Part shown: positions 5,791-7,207 of the stretch, piece after piece
Layout: every line of letters starts with the position of its first letter
How positions within the stretch are numbered: position 1 is the first letter of the stretch
Assembly: GCA_023246135.1 (NCBI GenBank)
Contig: JAHFJB010000016.1
Coordinates: 1-7,207 of the forward strand
Direction of reading: 5' to 3'
Source of the DNA: Candidatus Parcubacteria bacterium
GTDB lineage: Bacteria > Patescibacteriota > Patescibacteriia > UBA1558 > GWA2-36-10
DNA: 7,207 bases
Notes under the pieces: model-generated
Told to the model about the DNA's origin: nothing
The model's database searches: none
Seen by the model: the letters and a program-made list of their open reading frames with translations, nothing else
Program-made: the position numbers and the translations under genes

Positions 5791-5837
5791 GTCATCTAAT
5801 CAGTAACCAAAATCAAAGATGCTGAAGTGTGACTAGC

Positions 5838-5890
5838 AAAAAGGTGTTTTATTTGTTGGCCAGCAACGATACAAACGCCTTTTTGTTTTT
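5838..5890 (+). terminator. Terminator downstream of the candidate RNA
   Basis: AAAAAGGTGTTT (5838-5849) pairs with AAACGCCTTTTT (5873-5884) over 12 bp with one G-U; GTTG/CAAC forms an inner stem. A run of T follows the 3' arm. The A and T flanks would let it act in both directions. Confidence 0.75.
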
Positions 5891-5898
5891 TGTTATAG

Positions 5899-5942
5899 AT
5901 ATAAAAAGATAGCCGCGTCCCCGCAAAGCGGGGACGCGGCTA
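5899..5942 (-). terminator. Terminator of rpmB, perfect 15-bp GC hairpin
   Basis: TAGCCGCGTCCCCGC (5910-5924) and GCGGGGACGCGGCTA (5928-5942) are exact reverse complements with an AAA loop on the plus strand. Read on the minus strand, the stem is followed by ATCTTTTTAT, a U-tract, so it fits termination of rpmB, which ends 23 nt away. On the plus strand no T run follows. Confidence 0.75.
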
Positions 5943-5965
5943 CTGTATTATGTGAGTTAAAATTT

Positions 5966-6154
5966 TTAGACAGTAGTTTTCTTTTTTAGCTTGTTGAGAG
6001 TTTTGATACAAGAAGTGCAGACTTTTAGGCGTTCAGTGCCGATTTTTTTTCTTTGTAAATTAATACTCATACTGCGACGACTAGCAATATTGGAGTGGGA
6101 GCGGCTGTTGCCGACAACAGCACTGCGATTACAAATTTGGCAGATTTTGGCCAT
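5966..6154 (-). CDS. rpmB: 50S ribosomal protein bL28, zinc-ribbon form
   Basis: The protein has 62 residues and begins MAKICQIC, with VVGN (13-16) and SHSN (19-22), the usual start of bL28; NLQ and a basic tail follow. It carries two CxxC pairs (C5/C8 and C46/C49), the zinc-binding form of the protein, so it should need zinc for folding. It binds 23S rRNA in the large subunit. It is transcribed alone and converges on the candidate RNA gene, with its own promoter and a strong terminator. No Shine-Dalgarno is seen before the ATG. Confidence 0.95.
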   Translation of the reverse strand: MAKICQICNRSAVVGNSRSHSNIASRRSMSINLQRKKIGTERLKVCTSCIKTLNKLKKKTTV

Positions 6155-6158
6155 ACGT

Positions 6159-6188
6159 TTGATTTTTTCCGATTAATTAAGCTATAAT
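6159..6188 (+). promoter_or_regulatory. Promoter of the M50 protease gene
   Basis: TTGATT (6159-6164), 18 nt, then TATAAT (6183-6188), pointing right. The predicted start near 6195 lies inside the rpmB leader, so the two divergent transcripts would overlap by a few bases. A TATACT (6264-6269) touching the ATG is a less likely alternative. Confidence 0.55.
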
Positions 6189-6208
6189 AACCTATACAGC
6201 GTTTCATC

Positions 6209-6237
6209 ATGCTAACATAAAATATTATTTTTGTCAA
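6209..6237 (-). promoter_or_regulatory. Promoter of rpmB
   Basis: On the minus strand, TTGACA (6237-6232), a 17-nt spacer and TAGCAT (6214-6209) preceded by TGT give a strong extended promoter. Transcription should start near 6202, leaving a 5' UTR of about 48 nt. Confidence 0.7.
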
Positions 6238-6269
6238 AGGCGCGCTTAGAGTGCAGCCCAATATATACT

Positions 6270-6899
6270 ATGCTTATACAAAGTCTATTTTCTAGCCCCC
6301 AGATGTTTCTTATCTTAGTTTTGGCCATAATCTATGCCCTAACTATTCATGAATTTTCCCATGCCGCTGCCGCTAGTTATCTAGGGGATGACACAGCCAA
6401 GTACAATGGGCGTTTGAGCCTCAATCCTTTGATGCATATGGAGATTTTTGGTACTTTGATGTTGCTTATTGCTGGTTTTGGCTGGGGCAAGCCAGTGCCG
6501 GTCAATGTTTATAATCTGCGTTTTAAGCGCTGGGGCGAAGCTTTGGTAGCTTTGGCCGGACCCTTATCTAATTTTTTGAGTGTAGTTTTATTTATTGTGA
6601 TTATAAGAGGAGTATTTGGTCTACTATCTCCAGATAGTCTAGTATTAGTATTTTTAGCCCATTTGATATTGGTAAATTTAGTTTTGGGAGTTTTTAACCT
6701 TATTCCTATACCACCGCTAGATGGCTCCAAACTGTTGTTTGCTATTTTGCCTTATCGTTTTGATGATTTTAAGCAAAAATTTGCTGTCAATGGCCCTTGG
6801 GTGTTGTTGGCTGTTATTTTGATAGATAATTTCAGTAATATCAATATTTTTGGCAGAATTTATGATTTTTTTATAAATTTGGTGCAATTTTTTCTATAA
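6270..6899 (+). CDS. Site-2 protease family intramembrane metalloprotease (M50)
   Basis: This polytopic zinc protease has 209 residues counted from the ATG at 6270; the frame continues upstream to a TTG at 6231 that would add a polar segment, and ATG 6303 is also possible. The first helix carries the zinc motif HEFSH (27-31). GRLSLNPLMH (about 47-56) and the AGPLSN loop (96-101) are typical of the compact bacterial S2P group, and NLIPIPPLDG (143-152) supplies the third ligand, D151. About five to six hydrophobic segments are visible. No PDZ or CBS domain is present, so this is the minimal form. Such enzymes cut membrane proteins within the bilayer, but the substrate here cannot be told from the context. 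A divergent rpmB lies upstream and a weak terminator downstream, so it is probably transcribed alone. Confidence 0.92.
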   Translation: MLIQSLFSSPQMFLILVLAIIYALTIHEFSHAAAASYLGDDTAKYNGRLSLNPLMHMEIFGTLMLLIAGFGWGKPVPVNVYNLRFKRWGEALVALAGPLSNFLSVVLFIVIIRGVFGLLSPDSLVLVFLAHLILVNLVLGVFNLIPIPPLDGSKLLFAILPYRFDDFKQKFAVNGPWVLLAVILIDNFSNINIFGRIYDFFINLVQFFL

Positions 6900-6925
6900 A
6901 ATATATATAAGTTAGGCTCTCTTAA

Positions 6926-6953
6926 CTCAGTATCGTTATGGTACGGGGTTTTT
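6926..6953 (+). terminator. Weak terminator after the M50 gene
   Basis: CTC-a-GTATC (6926-6934) pairs with GGTAC-GGG (6940-6947) around GTTAT, with one bulge and G-U pairs, followed by TTTTT. The stem is imperfect, so read-through into the following region is possible. Confidence 0.5.
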
Positions 6954-6972
6954 GTTATTTTAGCTGAGGCTA

Positions 6973-7018
6973 TTGACAAATTTTATATTTGGCGTAGAGT
7001 TTATAGTTGTGCTATGAT
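6973..7018 (+). promoter_or_regulatory. Promoter for the transcript entering the right edge
   Basis: TATGAT (7013-7018) preceded by TGC has a partner TTGGCG (6989-6994) at 18 nt. A perfect TTGACA (6973-6978) stands upstream with only a poor -10 (TAGAGT, 6995-7000) at 16 nt. Start near 7025 is the best guess. The first 16 nt equal the promoter at 3734. Confidence 0.55.
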
Positions 7019-7024
7019 GTTGCA

Positions 7025-7207
7025 CACATTTACTCGTCGCCTTCCTCTGGGAAGGCTGTCTGGGAGAAGAAAGGTTCGCAACAGGGAGGTTTGCCCTATT
7101 ATCAAGACTGTCTAAGGGCGTGCTTACCGGCCCAATACGGTAGGTATCCACAGGTGGTGGGTATTAGGGGGCTCGGCACCGCGTTTGACGCGGGGTCGTA
7201 TCAAAGG
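7025..7207 (+). other. GC-rich structured transcript start, cut by the window edge
   Basis: No convincing ORF is seen on either strand. The segment folds locally: GCCTTCC-TCTG-GGAAGGC (7039-7056); AGGG/CCCT (7083-7097); CCCAATAC with GTATT-a-GGG (7131-7169) enclosing CCAC/GTGG; and CCGCG-TTTGA-CGCGG (7179-7193). It resembles the leader at 3276-3470 in style. It may be a 5' leader of a gene beyond the window or the start of a non-coding RNA. The family is not recognised. Confidence 0.45.

Noticed and set aside
5614..5799. 61-codon frame after ndk
   Set aside because: It has no Shine-Dalgarno and no recognisable features, and it coincides with the long-range base pairing of the candidate RNA.
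7128..7176. Short resemblance to a 23S rRNA segment (ACAGGTGGT...CTCGG)
   Set aside because: Only about a dozen bases agree and the flanks do not continue as rRNA; chance is the likelier explanation.
7167..7196. T-box-like GGCACCGCG at the right edge
   Set aside because: It matches the 3' half of the T-box consensus, but the AGGG is separated from it by extra bases and the downstream partner that should pair with AGGG (CCCT after CGY) is absent; GGGG stands there instead.
1..7207. CRISPR array, insertion sequence or tRNA gene
   Set aside because: No regular direct repeats with spacers, no transposase frame or terminal inverted repeats, and no tRNA cloverleaf were seen on either strand.

Overview
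The window looks like a piece of a small-genome, AT-leaning bacterial chromosome, most probably from the Candidate Phyla Radiation (Patescibacteria). The evidence is indirect. ComEC is split into separate membrane and hydrolase genes, nucleoside diphosphate kinase carries a long internal insertion, the CheY-type receiver stands alone, the first protein resembles the beta-rich surface proteins common in that group, and most housekeeping genes lack a Shine-Dalgarno sequence. No lineage below that level can be named from the sequence alone.

Layout: 2-1045 is the 3' part of a gene for a repeated, beta-rich, probably surface-exposed protein. 1095-3234 is a two-gene ComEC locus with an 8-bp overlap: the membrane channel part, then the metallo-beta-lactamase-fold part. 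3235-4507 is a compositional island of two consecutive cassettes. Each has an AT-rich promoter, a leader, a strong Shine-Dalgarno sequence, a GC-rich ORF (35 aa basic, then 142 aa secreted), a structured 3' region and a U-tailed terminator. 4510-5615 is a promoter, a CheY-like receiver, ndk and a terminator. 5614-5890 carries no gene but contains a well-formed candidate structured RNA with its own promoter and a downstream terminator; its architecture recalls 6S RNA. 5910-6237 is rpmB (bL28) on the minus strand with its terminator and promoter. 6159-6953 is a divergent site-2 protease (M50) gene. 6973-7207 is a promoter followed by a GC-rich, hairpin-rich transcript start that runs out of the window.

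The housekeeping content is unlinked in function: DNA uptake (ComEC), signalling (receiver), nucleotide balance (Ndk), translation (bL28) and membrane proteolysis (M50). The part most worth attention is 3263-4496. There, codons ending in G or C dominate (33 of 35 and 122 of 142) and canonical Shine-Dalgarno sequences appear, both in contrast to the neighbours. Neither protein could be assigned to a family. The second and third GC-rich transcripts (from about 3770 and about 7025) are preceded by the same 16-nt promoter element. This may be transferred DNA wired into host expression signals, or a class of strongly expressed small genes with structured UTRs. A chimeric assembly cannot be excluded from sequence alone.
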